DNA of 64,000 nucleotides from Streptomyces umbrinus (GTDB lineage Bacteria > Actinomycetota > Actinomycetes > Streptomycetales > Streptomycetaceae), in NCBI RefSeq assembly GCF_030817415.1, contig NZ_JAUSZI010000002.1:1364001-1428000 (forward strand), read 5' to 3'. Below the pieces are notes generated by a model. That model searched no databases. It was not told the DNA's origin and saw only the letters and a program-made list of their open reading frames with translations. Each line of letters begins with the position of its first letter. The first letter of the stretch is position 1. Positions 45,477-53,764 of this stretch are shown here, one piece after another. The position numbers and the translations under genes are program-made.

Positions 45477-46549
45477 CGATGACGACCTCCGCGCCGTATC
45501 CGCCCGTCTCGACCACGGCCGATGCCGAGCGGGCCGTTCAACTCCTCGACCGCAGCCGGGCGTTGGTGCGCCCCGCGCTGGCCGAGGCGGTCGGGCGGCT
45601 GCACCCGTGGGTGGGTGAGATGGCGGCGTACTCCTTCGGCTGGTGTGAGGCCGGTGGTGCACCCGCCGCGGCGGCGGGCGGCAAGGGGCTGCGGCAGGCC
45701 CTTGCCGTCCTGGGCGCGGAGGCGGCCGGGGCGGCCGCGGCCGCGGGAGTGAGCGCGGCCGTCGCGGTGGAGCTGGTGCACACCTTCTCACTGCTCCACG
45801 ACGACATCATGGACGGCGACGCGACCCGGCGTGGCCGCCCCACGGTCTGGAAGGCGTACGGCACGGGCCCTGCCGTCCTCGCGGGGGACGCCCTGTTCGC
45901 CCTGGCCGTGGAGACCCTGGCCTCCGCGCCCGGCAGCCACGTCCCGTCGGCCGTCCGTCACCTGTCCACCGCGCTCAACGATCTCGTGAGCGGTCAGGCC
46001 GACGACCTGCTCTTCGAGTCACGCCCCTGGACGGGCCCGGAAGCGGTGGGCCCCGACGAGTATCGGGCGATGGCCGAGCACAAGACCGGCGCGCTGCTGG
46101 GCTGTGCCGCCGCCCTGGGTGCCGTACTGGCCGGAGCCCCCGCGGCGACGGTCACCGCGCTCGACCGCGCCGGGCGTCATCTCGGCGTGGCCTTCCAGGT
46201 GATCGACGACCTCCTGGGCATCTGGGGCGACCCCGCCGTCACGGGCAAGCCGGTCCACGCGGACCTGCGTCGCCGCAAGAAGACGTTCCCGGTCCTGGCG
46301 GCTCTCGACAACCCGACCGCCGTCCGCCCCCTGGCCCGCCTCCTGGAGAGCGCCGAAGAGCTCGACGAGACAGCCGCCCGCCGGGCCGCGGCCGTGATCG
46401 AGGAGGCCGGTGGCCGCAGCGCCGCGCTGGCGGAGGCCCACCGTCACATCTCCCATGTCCACGCGTGCCTCGAGGGCCTCCCCACGGCTCCGCACGCGGC
46501 GGACGATCTGCGTGCGCTGCTGGCTTTCCTCGTACGCCGCGAGATGTGA
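45473..46549 (+). CDS. Polyprenyl diphosphate synthase (short-chain trans type)
   Basis: A 358-residue enzyme. ATG 45473 overlaps the TPR gene stop. First Asp-rich motif LLHDDIMDGDATRRG (DDIMD at 110-114); second VIDDLLGIWGD (245-253); Lys-rich RRRKKTFPVL. It condenses isopentenyl diphosphate with an allylic diphosphate using magnesium. Phe lies five residues before the first motif, which favours a short (C15-C20) product. No terpene cyclase is in the window, so the role of the product (lipid, quinone or terpenoid) is open. Confidence 0.92.
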   Translation: MTMTTSAPYPPVSTTADAERAVQLLDRSRALVRPALAEAVGRLHPWVGEMAAYSFGWCEAGGAPAAAAGGKGLRQALAVLGAEAAGAAAAAGVSAAVAVELVHTFSLLHDDIMDGDATRRGRPTVWKAYGTGPAVLAGDALFALAVETLASAPGSHVPSAVRHLSTALNDLVSGQADDLLFESRPWTGPEAVGPDEYRAMAEHKTGALLGCAAALGAVLAGAPAATVTALDRAGRHLGVAFQVIDDLLGIWGDPAVTGKPVHADLRRRKKTFPVLAALDNPTAVRPLARLLESAEELDETAARRAAAVIEEAGGRSAALAEAHRHISHVHACLEGLPTAPHAADDLRALLAFLVRREM

Positions 46550-46680
46550 CCAACTCCTTTGTCACACGGGCCTCTTGACGCCGCAGAAAGCCCTTGCCAC
46601 ACTCACCGCCCGCCATAGAAAACGCTTGCTGCGACGCATTCGCGCGGGCGGCGGACCCCCACACAGGAGAAGAAGTCGAG

Positions 46681-47910
46681 ATGGGACGCAGAGCCGCACC
46701 TCACCTCACCCGCAAGACCGCAAGCGCCGACCAGCCCCCCACAACCGCCAGAGCCCGCGGGAGGCGGGCCGGCGTCACCGTCGCGTGCACGACCGCCCTG
46801 CTCACAGGAGCAGCCCTGCTCACGGCCCCCGCGAGCGCGGCCCCGCAACAGGCGGCGGCAGCGTGCGGCGAGGGTTCGTACCAGGCGGAGGCGGTACTGA
46901 ACGGCGGCACCTGGACCGCCCGGCGCGGCAGCAGTGTCACGTACACCGGTACCGACATGCGGGCCGCGATGCAGGCAGCCGTCAACAGCCTTATGGCGGG
47001 GCGCACTTCGAAGGAACGGGTCGTGGTGCGCGGCTCGGGCGCCATCAGCGCCGGCTCCAGGGTCTCCCTGCCGAGCTACACCGTGCTCGACGTGTGCGGC
47101 ACCATCGCTGTCACCGGTTCGGGCTCCGGCGACCAGGCCCCGGTCTACGCACGCGGCGCCCGGGACATCGAGGTCCAGCATCTGAACCTCACGGGCACCC
47201 CGCTGTACGGCATCTTCATGCGCAACGTCACCAACGTCGTGCTCGGCCAGATCGACATGCGCCTCTCCCGCGGTCTCGGCGTACGCATCGACAACCGCGG
47301 CGACACCAGCCAGTGGACGCGCAACGTCCGGATCGACAACGTGTACGTCTCCGGGGCGAGCAGCCACGCCGTGGAGACGTACGGGGTCGACGGCATCACC
47401 ATCGGCACGGTCACCGCGCGCAATGTGGGCGAGTCCGGTCTCCTGCTGAACCAGACCGTCAACGCGACGGTCACGAAGGTCGACGCGGACGGTGCGGGCG
47501 CCGGTACGGGTTACGCGGCCTTCCGCATGGCCAACCGCAACGGCCGGATCGGCAGCGGTTACCCGACCAACGTACGGGTCGGCGAGGTCGTCGCGCGCGG
47601 TGGCGGCCGGGGCGTCTTCTGCGTCTCCGAGAGCGGCGGCGCGACCATCGACCGCGTGACCATCTCCGACACCGGCAACAACGCGATCCTGATCGAGAAC
47701 TGCTACAACGTGAACCTCGCCGCCCAGAGCGGCAGTGTCACGGGCGGCGGCGAGATCCGGCTGGCCGCCCGCTCGGAGTTCCCGAACAACTCGGACATCA
47801 CCGTTCAGAACCTCAGGGTGACCAACTCCTCGATCCGGGAGAGCCCTTGCGGTGACAACACCACGTTCCGCAACAACACCCTGGTCAACAGCACCCAGAC
47901 CATCTGCTGA
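46681..47910 (+). CDS. Secreted right-handed parallel beta-helix protein
   Basis: A 409-residue exported protein. ATG 46681 follows AGGAGAAG. Signal peptide with a long basic start, then GVTVACTTALLTGAALLTAP and ASAAPQQ. The mature part shows beta-helix rungs (IEVQHLNLTGTPLYGIFMRN, VTNVVLGQIDMRLSRGLGVR, RNVRIDNVYVSGASSHAVET, ITIGTVTARNVGESGLLLNQ) of the pectate lyase-like fold. Two Cys near the C-terminus (SPCGDN, TIC) may form a disulfide. A polysaccharide lyase or hydrolase is likely; the substrate cannot be told. Confidence 0.85.
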   Translation: MGRRAAPHLTRKTASADQPPTTARARGRRAGVTVACTTALLTGAALLTAPASAAPQQAAAACGEGSYQAEAVLNGGTWTARRGSSVTYTGTDMRAAMQAAVNSLMAGRTSKERVVVRGSGAISAGSRVSLPSYTVLDVCGTIAVTGSGSGDQAPVYARGARDIEVQHLNLTGTPLYGIFMRNVTNVVLGQIDMRLSRGLGVRIDNRGDTSQWTRNVRIDNVYVSGASSHAVETYGVDGITIGTVTARNVGESGLLLNQTVNATVTKVDADGAGAGTGYAAFRMANRNGRIGSGYPTNVRVGEVVARGGGRGVFCVSESGGATIDRVTISDTGNNAILIENCYNVNLAAQSGSVTGGGEIRLAARSEFPNNSDITVQNLRVTNSSIRESPCGDNTTFRNNTLVNSTQTIC

Positions 47911-47935
47911 CGTCCGCCGGGGGCCGCTACGGCAG

Positions 47936-48037
47936 TCAGTACGGAAGGAGTCGGCCCGAGGGGGTCCTGCGGTCGATCGTCGTGTCGCGCGCGGTGGTCG
48001 TGCGGCGGGTGGGACGGATGCGGATCCGGCGGTTCAT
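47936..48037 (-). CDS. Possible 33-residue basic peptide
   Basis: ATG 48037 is preceded by GGAGG at good spacing. The peptide MNRRIRIRPTRRTTTARDTT is Arg/Thr-rich and ends PSGRLLPY. It has no signal peptide and no known domain. The ribosome site is the main support. It could be a real small protein or a chance frame in the gap between convergent genes. Confidence 0.35.
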   Translation of the reverse strand: MNRRIRIRPTRRTTTARDTTIDRRTPSGRLLPY

Positions 48038-48204
48038 GGCGGCCTCCTCATTCCTGATGCCACCAGCCTCCGCGCCGCCGCGGCCCCGCACATCGTGCCC
48101 ATGGAGGCATTCACCCTGGTCCCGTGGCGGCAGTCGCCGGGGACCAGGTACTCCCGGGGAAGGACGTGGGCCCCTACACGCACCCTCCGACCTGCGCACG
48201 GCCG

Positions 48205-48432
48205 TCAGGGGCGGCGCGGCTCCGGGCCCCAGTAGGACGGTCCTCCGCCACGCCACTCGACGAGCGGTGACACCGCGGCCTCGTTCTCGTCGAACTCCAG
48301 GCCCGCGCGGCGCAGGAACTCGACGACGTCCAGGAGGTTCACGGCGACGCCGATCGGCTCGCCGTGGACCGTCACACGTCGCCCGCCCTCCTCCTGCGGC
48401 GGGTGCACGACCACTACGGGATGTTCCGACAT
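48205..48432 (-). CDS. Small conserved-looking hypothetical protein
   Basis: A 75-residue soluble protein. ATG 48432 follows GAGG. Sequence features: VVVVHPPQEEGGRRVTVHGE then NLLDVVEFLRRAGLEFDE and WRGGGPSYWGPEP. It has a beta-beta-alpha-beta look. Codon use fits a real gene. Function unknown. Confidence 0.65.
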   Translation of the reverse strand: MSEHPVVVVHPPQEEGGRRVTVHGEPIGVAVNLLDVVEFLRRAGLEFDENEAAVSPLVEWRGGGPSYWGPEPRRP

Positions 48433-48602
48433 GCCCTCAGCCTCACCCGGACCGCCCCCGCGCGCATCCGGGGCGGCCCGCCCGGCTCCCGGATGCCCAG
48501 TCATACGTGAAGGCCCACTCCTGACCCGTACAGAAAGACGTCGGCGTGGGCCTCCCCACGAGGCACACGCCGACGGACCGGGCCGTTCGGTACGCGACGG
48601 CT

Positions 48603-48899
48603 CTACTCGAAGGCCCCGACCAGTCCCATGGCGGGGGCCGCGAGGTCGGTCACCTGGTGGAGCTGCTCCAGCTGGTAGAGGCCGTTCAGCTCATTGAGCT
48701 TGTCGAGCTGGTCGGAGACCCTCGGCATCTCGGCCTTGTGCTCCGCGGGAAGGTCGCTCACGGCGAGCGAGTCGAGCATCGCGATGGGGTTCACCTTCCC
48801 CGTCTCCGGGGTGGTGGCAGCGGTCGCGGACGGTACGGCAAGGCCCGTGACGCCGACGGCGAGGCCAACGGCGGCGACGATACGTCGTGTTGAGATCAT
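48603..48899 (-). CDS. Small secreted protein
   Basis: A 98-residue protein. ATG 48899 follows GAAGG. Signal peptide: ISTRRIVAAVGLAVGVTGLA then VPSATAATT. The mature 70 residues form an amphipathic helical pattern (LDSLAVSDLPAEH, QLDKLNELNGLYQLEQLHQV) ending in GLVGAFE. No Cys is present. It resembles the small exported helical proteins common in Streptomyces. Function unknown. Confidence 0.78.
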   Translation of the reverse strand: MISTRRIVAAVGLAVGVTGLAVPSATAATTPETGKVNPIAMLDSLAVSDLPAEHKAEMPRVSDQLDKLNELNGLYQLEQLHQVTDLAAPAMGLVGAFE

Positions 48900-49086
48900 G
48901 CCTTCAGCAACGTCGGCAGGCCGCGCACGGACACGGCCGCGCACGGCCCCCCACCCGACAGGCGCATCGGTCCGCCTGCGCTTGCCGTGGCCGCCGCGCC
49001 GGAGGAGTCTCAGAGGGAGAGGCCCTCAACGGCCCGCTCCATACCGGGCCGCGGCCTTCGCGAGTGGTCCCACAAGGAGGTCCATC

Positions 49087-49461
49087 ATGGGCACTGCGAC
49101 AAGCTCCGGCTTCGACACCGAAGCCCTGCGCCGGGGCATCGAAGGCCAGGACGCGTCGGCGCTCCTGTCGCTGTACGCGGACGAAGCGGAGATGCGCGTC
49201 GTCGACCGCAACACCCAGCCCAGCCACCCCAAGGTCATGCACGGCCGCGAGCAGATCCGCGAGATGCTCGACGACGTCTACAGCCGCGACATGACACACA
49301 AGCTGGAACAGTGTGTGATCCAGGGCGACCAGGTCGCCTTCACCGAGTCCTGTCAGTACGCGGACGGCACCAGGGTGCTCGCGAACTCGATGATGTCGCT
49401 GCGCGACGGGAAGATCGTCGACCAGACGGTGCTGCAGGCATGGGACGACACAGAGCAGTAA
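49087..49461 (+). CDS. SnoaL-like (NTF2-fold) protein
   Basis: A 124-residue soluble protein. ATG 49087 follows AAGGAGG. The NTF2-like pattern is clear: LRRGIEGQDASALLSLYADE, then VMHGREQIREMLDDVYSRD and SCQYADGTRVLANSMMSLRD then GKIVDQTVLQAW. The family includes small isomerases, cyclases and ligand-binding proteins. No adjacent polyketide gene suggests its substrate. Confidence 0.87.
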   Translation: MGTATSSGFDTEALRRGIEGQDASALLSLYADEAEMRVVDRNTQPSHPKVMHGREQIREMLDDVYSRDMTHKLEQCVIQGDQVAFTESCQYADGTRVLANSMMSLRDGKIVDQTVLQAWDDTEQ

Positions 49462-49482
49462 GGGGTATGCCGAGGGTCCGGA

Positions 49483-50025
49483 TCACGACCCGTGTGACCT
49501 GGACCTTTTCGGCTCAGACCCGTCCGGGGCGGCCTCTGCGGCCTCTGCGGCCTCGACCAGCTTCCGGAGCAGGTCGGCGAGTGTCCGCTTCTCTCCTTCT
49601 GACAGCACTGAGAGCAGCGCGTTCTCGCCATGTTCTTCGGAGGCCGCGTGCCGCTCGAAGGCGTCGTATCCCGCCGGGGTGAGCCGTACGTGGACCCGGC
49701 GGCGGTCGGCCGCGTCGTGCGTACGCGTGATCAGGCCGGCGCCCTCCAGCGGGCCGAGCCGTGCCGACAGCGCGCCCCGGGTCAGCCCGAGCAGATCGGC
49801 GAGCCGTGACGGGCTCGTCTCGTAGGGCGGGCCGAGCCTGCGCAGGGTGAGCAGCACCTTGAACTGCCAGTGCTTGAGCCCGTCGGAGTCCAGGGTGTCC
49901 CGGCGGGCCTGCGCCGCGTGCCGCGCCAGGATCGCGAGCCGCGCGAAGATCGCCTCCTTGACCGGGTCCATCCAGCCGAGCTCCTTCGACCAGAGCGCGA
50001 CGTGCCGGTCGACCGAGTCACCCAC
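49483..50025 (-). CDS. MarR family transcriptional regulator
   Basis: A 180-residue regulator. GTG 50025 follows GGAGGAAA. The winged helix reads TSPSRLADLLGLTRGALSAR, LGPLEGAGLITRTHDAADRR and RVHVRLTPAGYDAFERH. The C-terminus is a helical dimer region with a Glu/Ala repeat (EAAEAAEAAPDG). It lies divergent to the TPR-like gene at 50103, with direct repeats in the gap. Confidence 0.92.
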   Translation of the reverse strand: MGDSVDRHVALWSKELGWMDPVKEAIFARLAILARHAAQARRDTLDSDGLKHWQFKVLLTLRRLGPPYETSPSRLADLLGLTRGALSARLGPLEGAGLITRTHDAADRRRVHVRLTPAGYDAFERHAASEEHGENALLSVLSEGEKRTLADLLRKLVEAAEAAEAAPDGSEPKRSRSHGS

Positions 50026-50056
50026 CTTTTTCCTCCTGACGTCCTGACAACCGCCC

Positions 50057-50080
50057 GATAGTTTTCTTGTGGATAGTTTT
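50057..50080. promoter_or_regulatory. Direct repeats in the MarR divergent gap
   Basis: GATAGTTTT occurs at 50057-50065 and 50072-50080, 15 bases apart, in an AT-rich island between divergent genes. Possible MarR site or overlapping promoters. Confidence 0.45.
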
Positions 50081-50102
50081 TCTGATTACTACCTTCCTCG
50101 CC

Positions 50103-50957
50103 ATGACGAAGACGAGTACGACCCAAGCCGTCCTTCCGGTGGACGAGGTCGTCGCCGCGGCGCGTGAACTTGCCCGGGCCGGACGATGGCAGCGCGCTCT
50201 GGCTCTCCTCGACGCGGCCGCAACGGCCGAGCCCCGCGGCCGGGCGGCCCTCGCTCTGGCCGGGGCGGAGGTCGCTCTTGAGCACGACTGGTTCGGCGGT
50301 ACGGACACCGCGGCCACCCGGATCGCCGCCGCGGACAGGGCGTTGGCCGAACCAACCGCACCGGTCGGCATCTGGGACCTGGACTTCGTACGGCTGCGGC
50401 ACACGTACTTCCGGCTGCTCCTCGGTGACGGCACGTTCCGGTTCGGGCCCGCGGGCAAGGATCCCGTCGAGCTGGCGGAGCTGCGGCGGCGTGCGCAGGA
50501 GCTGTGCGAGCGGGCGGCCGACGATGTGCGCCGGGGGTGGGCGCGGATGTACCTCGGCCTGATCGTCGACAACCTCTTCGCCGAGCGTGAGGCGGCGCCC
50601 GCGCACTACGAACTCGCCCTGAGCGCCGGGGAGTCGGGCGACGACCTGCTCGCCCGTGAGGCGCTGCGGCATCTCGGCGACCACGACCACGACGACCTCG
50701 ACCACGCGCGGGCACGCGAGCGCTGGACCCGGGCGACCGCTCTCGGCGCCCGGGCGGGGAACGTCCCCGGCACCCTCTCCCAGCAGCTTCTCCTGGCCGT
50801 TCTGGCCCGCGACCACGGCGACGAGGCGGGAGCCGCGGCCCTCGCGACCGAGGTGGCGCGCTGGGCGGCGGCCATCGGCGCCGTACGCATCGAGGCGCAG
50901 GCGACCGGGTTCCTGGCAGGCGTGGACCCGACGTCCGGGCCGGAGGAGGATTCCTGA
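50103..50957 (+). CDS. TPR-like helical protein divergent to the MarR gene
   Basis: A 284-residue soluble protein starting at ATG 50103. Helix-turn-helix repeat pairs (ARELARAGRWQRALALLDAA, RGWARMYLGLIVDNLFAERE, ARERWTRATALGARAGNVPG) indicate TPR-like packing. The motif GDHDHDDLDHARARE is His/Asp-rich and could bind metal. It has no catalytic signature. Likely under control of the divergent MarR protein. Confidence 0.75.
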   Translation: MTKTSTTQAVLPVDEVVAAARELARAGRWQRALALLDAAATAEPRGRAALALAGAEVALEHDWFGGTDTAATRIAAADRALAEPTAPVGIWDLDFVRLRHTYFRLLLGDGTFRFGPAGKDPVELAELRRRAQELCERAADDVRRGWARMYLGLIVDNLFAEREAAPAHYELALSAGESGDDLLAREALRHLGDHDHDDLDHARARERWTRATALGARAGNVPGTLSQQLLLAVLARDHGDEAGAAALATEVARWAAAIGAVRIEAQATGFLAGVDPTSGPEEDS

Positions 50958-50999
50958 CCCTCGGCTGAGCAGAACCGTTCAATTCCGCTGCGGTACAGC

Positions 51000-51076
51000 G
51001 CGCCCCTCAAGGGGCGCGGGGCTGTGACATCTGCGGCTCCGCCGCGTGGGCGCGACCAGCCACCGACGGCCCGCAG
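51000..51076. repeat. Interspersed intergenic repeat, copy 1
   Basis: Begins GCCCCTCAAGGGGC (a hairpin) and continues GCGGGGCTGTGACA, CTGCGGCTCCGCCGCGTGGG, CGCGACCAGCCACCGACGGC. The same order occurs at 62738-62825, and a shortened reverse copy at 55824-55874. Confidence 0.85.
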
Positions 51077-51215
51077 ACGAGAACCACACCCCAGCGGAGC
51101 GTAGGGTGATGGCAGGCCGTGACTGGCGCTGAGGTGGAGTACCACCGGGGAGCGGCCCGACGCACACGTCTTCGCCGCGCGCCTGGGCATCTTCTACGAC
51201 GCTCAGGAGCGGCTC

Positions 51216-52064
51216 ATGCCCCAGGCCCAGCTGATGGACGGCACCGGTCTCGCCCGGCGGATCACCGACGAGACGGCCAAGCGGGCGGCCAGCCTCACCG
51301 AACGCACGGGGGTGGCGCCCTGTCTGGCCACCGTGCTGGTGGGTGAGGACCCCGCCTCCGTCACGTACGTACGCATGAAGCAGAACCGTTCCCGCAAGAC
51401 GGGTATCGAGTCGCGGCACGTGGCTCTGTCCGCCGGGACCACGACGGCCGAGCTGATCGGCACGCTCACCGAGTTGTCCGCCGACCCGACCGTGCACGGC
51501 ATCCTGTTGCAGCACCCGATGGGTCATCACATCGACGAGCGCGCGGCGTTCGAGGCGATCGCTCCGGAGAAGGACGTCGACGGGGTCACACTGGCGTCCT
51601 TCTCGGCGATGAGCTTCGGTCTGCCGGGCTTCGCGTCGTGCACGCCCGGCGGGATCATGCGGCTTCTGGACGAGTACGACGTCGACCCGGCCGGTAAGCG
51701 GGCCGTCGTGGTCGGTCGCAGCGCGATCCTCGGCAAGCCGGTGGGGATGCTGCTGCTCGGCCGCGACGCCACGGTGACGTACTGCCACTCGCGCACGGCC
51801 GATCTGTCGTCGGTCGTGCGGGAGGCCGACATCGTGGTGGCCGCGGTGGGGCGGCCCCGGCTGATCCGCGGCGAGGACATCAAGCCGGGCGCGGTCGTCG
51901 TCGACGCCGGCTACAACCCCGGCAACATCGGCGACGTCGACTTCGACAGCGCACGGGAGCAGGCCTCGCTGATCACTCCCGTGCCGGGCGGGGTCGGTCC
52001 GATGACGATCGCCACGCTGCTGGCCCAGACCGTCGAGGCGGCCACGCGGCAGACCGGTGCCTGA
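51216..52064 (+). CDS. folD: FolD-type methylenetetrahydrofolate dehydrogenase/cyclohydrolase
   Basis: A 282-residue enzyme of one-carbon metabolism, interconverting methylene-, methenyl- and formyl-tetrahydrofolate with NADP. ATG 51216 follows AGGAGC. Key blocks: SVTYVRMKQNRSRKTGIE with the catalytic Lys, EKDVDGVT, SCTPGGIMRLL, VVVGRSAILGKPVGMLLL, TPVPGGVGPMTIATLL. The usual LPLP block is replaced by LLQHPMGHHID, an unusual variant, so this may be a second, specialised FolD. The gene ends directly against the convergent membrane-protein gene. Confidence 0.9.
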   Translation: MPQAQLMDGTGLARRITDETAKRAASLTERTGVAPCLATVLVGEDPASVTYVRMKQNRSRKTGIESRHVALSAGTTTAELIGTLTELSADPTVHGILLQHPMGHHIDERAAFEAIAPEKDVDGVTLASFSAMSFGLPGFASCTPGGIMRLLDEYDVDPAGKRAVVVGRSAILGKPVGMLLLGRDATVTYCHSRTADLSSVVREADIVVAAVGRPRLIRGEDIKPGAVVVDAGYNPGNIGDVDFDSAREQASLITPVPGGVGPMTIATLLAQTVEAATRQTGA

Positions 52065-53102
52065 TCAGCGAATCCACGCGCTGTAGTCCATGACGTCACC
52101 CACCTCGAGTCCGTACTCGGGGTCGGCGGCCGTGGCGGTGCTCTCCAGGCCGAGGACGGCACCGGTGACCGGATCCATGATCAGCATCTGCCGGGCCCCG
52201 GTGGCGTCGTACACGTACGCCTGACCGCTCCGGCCCAGGCGATCGGTCACCTGGCCGACGGGCCGCAGTCCGCCGGCGTCCGCGAGGACTCGGGCGAGTG
52301 CCGCGTCCTCACGGGGGCCGAGGGTCCAGGTGTCGAGCAACAGCCGTGTGGCGTCGAGCAGTTCGCGCGTGGTCAGCGGGGTGTCGGTGTGCTGCGCCTC
52401 CTGCAGATAGGCGCGCAGCCGCTCGGCGTCGTGCGGGGGCGGCGACTCGGGCGGGGCGTCGCTCCAGCTCGGCGGAAAGGTCTGATCGCTGATGACGTGA
52501 CCGTCGTCGACGAGGTCCGGATCGCCGTCCGCGTCGGACAGCACCGGCCGGCCCGGGTGGCGCGGGTCGGTCGCGACGACCAGTTCCGTGTGGCTGTCGT
52601 CCGCGTTCCAGCGCACGATGCGCTCCACGGGGAGCGTGATCGGAGGCTTGTCCTCCGACATGCCCATGCTCCACGACTGCACATGCGTGCCCTTGCGCAG
52701 ACCGGACGAACCGTCCGCCGCCGCCCCGTCGGCCCGCTCGGCCAGCCGGTCCAGCGGTACCGGCGTGGAGTCGGCCCGGACGACCAGCGGGCGCGGCGCA
52801 GCCACCGCGGGGGTGGTGCTCGGGCCCGCGAGGAGGATCGTGAGGGAGGTCACGGCGACGGCCGCGGTCGTCGCTAGGGCCCACACGAGACGCGTACGGC
52901 GGGGGCGGGGGCCTCGCAGAAGCCGGCCGAGGCTGTTGCGGCCGAGCCGGAAGCGCCCTGGCCCCGGGCTCTCGTCGGCCGCCGGTCCCATGAGCCGGCT
53001 GAGGCGGCGCTCGGCCTCGTGGCCCAGCGGTCCATCGCCGAAGCGGGGGTCGCCGGACGGCACCGGGTTGGCGCGGCGCAGCAGTTCGAGTTCGTCAGCC
53101 AT
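52065..53102 (-). CDS. CU044_5270-type membrane protein, probable sigma-factor partner
   Basis: A 345-residue protein. ATG 53102 overlaps the end of the ECF sigma gene by 8 bases. The cytoplasmic N-terminus ([20 protein letters not shown]) is followed by one membrane segment (VWALATTAAVAVTSLTILLA) and an exported domain. This architecture and the pairing with an ECF sigma factor fit the CU044_5270 family, which may act as an anti-sigma or signal-sensing partner. No Cys/His zinc anti-sigma motif is seen in the cytoplasmic part. Confidence 0.82.
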   Translation of the reverse strand: MADELELLRRANPVPSGDPRFGDGPLGHEAERRLSRLMGPAADESPGPGRFRLGRNSLGRLLRGPRPRRTRLVWALATTAAVAVTSLTILLAGPSTTPAVAAPRPLVVRADSTPVPLDRLAERADGAAADGSSGLRKGTHVQSWSMGMSEDKPPITLPVERIVRWNADDSHTELVVATDPRHPGRPVLSDADGDPDLVDDGHVISDQTFPPSWSDAPPESPPPHDAERLRAYLQEAQHTDTPLTTRELLDATRLLLDTWTLGPREDAALARVLADAGGLRPVGQVTDRLGRSGQAYVYDATGARQMLIMDPVTGAVLGLESTATAADPEYGLEVGDVMDYSAWIR

Positions 53103-53658
53103 GGCGCTGCTCCTTCGGGGTGTCGCGGCGAGGCGTCGTGGGACCGGCGGCCACGGCGGTCCGCATGCTGTCGATCTCGGCTCTGAGCCGACGGCGGGCG
53201 CGGTGCAGCCGCATCGCCGCCGCCCTGTTGCCGCAGCCGAGGGCCACGGCGACCTCGTCGATGCCGAGTTCCTCCCAGGTGGTGAGCCGCAGAACCTCCT
53301 GATCGGCGGGGGCAAGGCGGGCCAGCGCGTCGTGCACCCAGGCGCCGGGCTGCTCCGAGTCGGGGCTGTCCACGATCTGCCGGCCGTGCGCGGTCTCGTC
53401 GTGACCGAGCTTGTCGACGAGTCGCCGGCGGCGTCCGTAGCCGCGTACCGCGTTGGACAGGCAGTTGCGTGCCACGCCGTACAGCCAGGGAAGGGGGGAC
53501 GCGGGCAGGTCGGACCGGCGCCGCCAGGCGACGGCGAAGACCTCCGCCACCACTTCCTCGACTTCGCTCGTCCGGCCGTCCAGTCGCCGCGCAACGTACC
53601 GGCTGACCGCCCAGTAGTGCTCGCGATAGGCAGCGGCGAAGGTCTCGTCGTTGCTCAT
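53095..53658 (-). CDS. ECF RNA polymerase sigma factor
   Basis: A 187-residue sigma-70 family factor starting at ATG 53658. Region 2: [51 protein letters not shown]. Region 4: [47 protein letters not shown]-like. It directs extracytoplasmic-stress type transcription. The downstream overlapping gene encodes its likely membrane partner. Confidence 0.93.
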   Translation of the reverse strand: MSNDETFAAAYREHYWAVSRYVARRLDGRTSEVEEVVAEVFAVAWRRRSDLPASPLPWLYGVARNCLSNAVRGYGRRRRLVDKLGHDETAHGRQIVDSPDSEQPGAWVHDALARLAPADQEVLRLTTWEELGIDEVAVALGCGNRAAAMRLHRARRRLRAEIDSMRTAVAAGPTTPRRDTPKEQRHG

Positions 53659-53764
53659 GTTCCGTAGGTGTCCGGCAATCCCTCGATCGTCACACCTGAA
53701 TGCGGTGATCCTTGTCGCTCCGCTCAAGTGTGACGCCGGGACAGGCCTCGGACACAGGCGGGGT

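Noticed and set aside
44226..46549. Terpene biosynthesis cluster
   Set aside because: Only the prenyl diphosphate synthase is present; no cyclase or P450 was found, and the TPR protein lacks cyclase motifs.
47936..48037. RiPP precursor peptide
   Set aside because: No core motif, Cys/Ser/Thr pattern or modifying enzyme is nearby.
51119..51215. N-terminal extension of FolD
   Set aside because: The bases before ATG 51216 read as protein in the same frame, but there is no usual start codon, and FolD alignments begin at the QLMDGT region.
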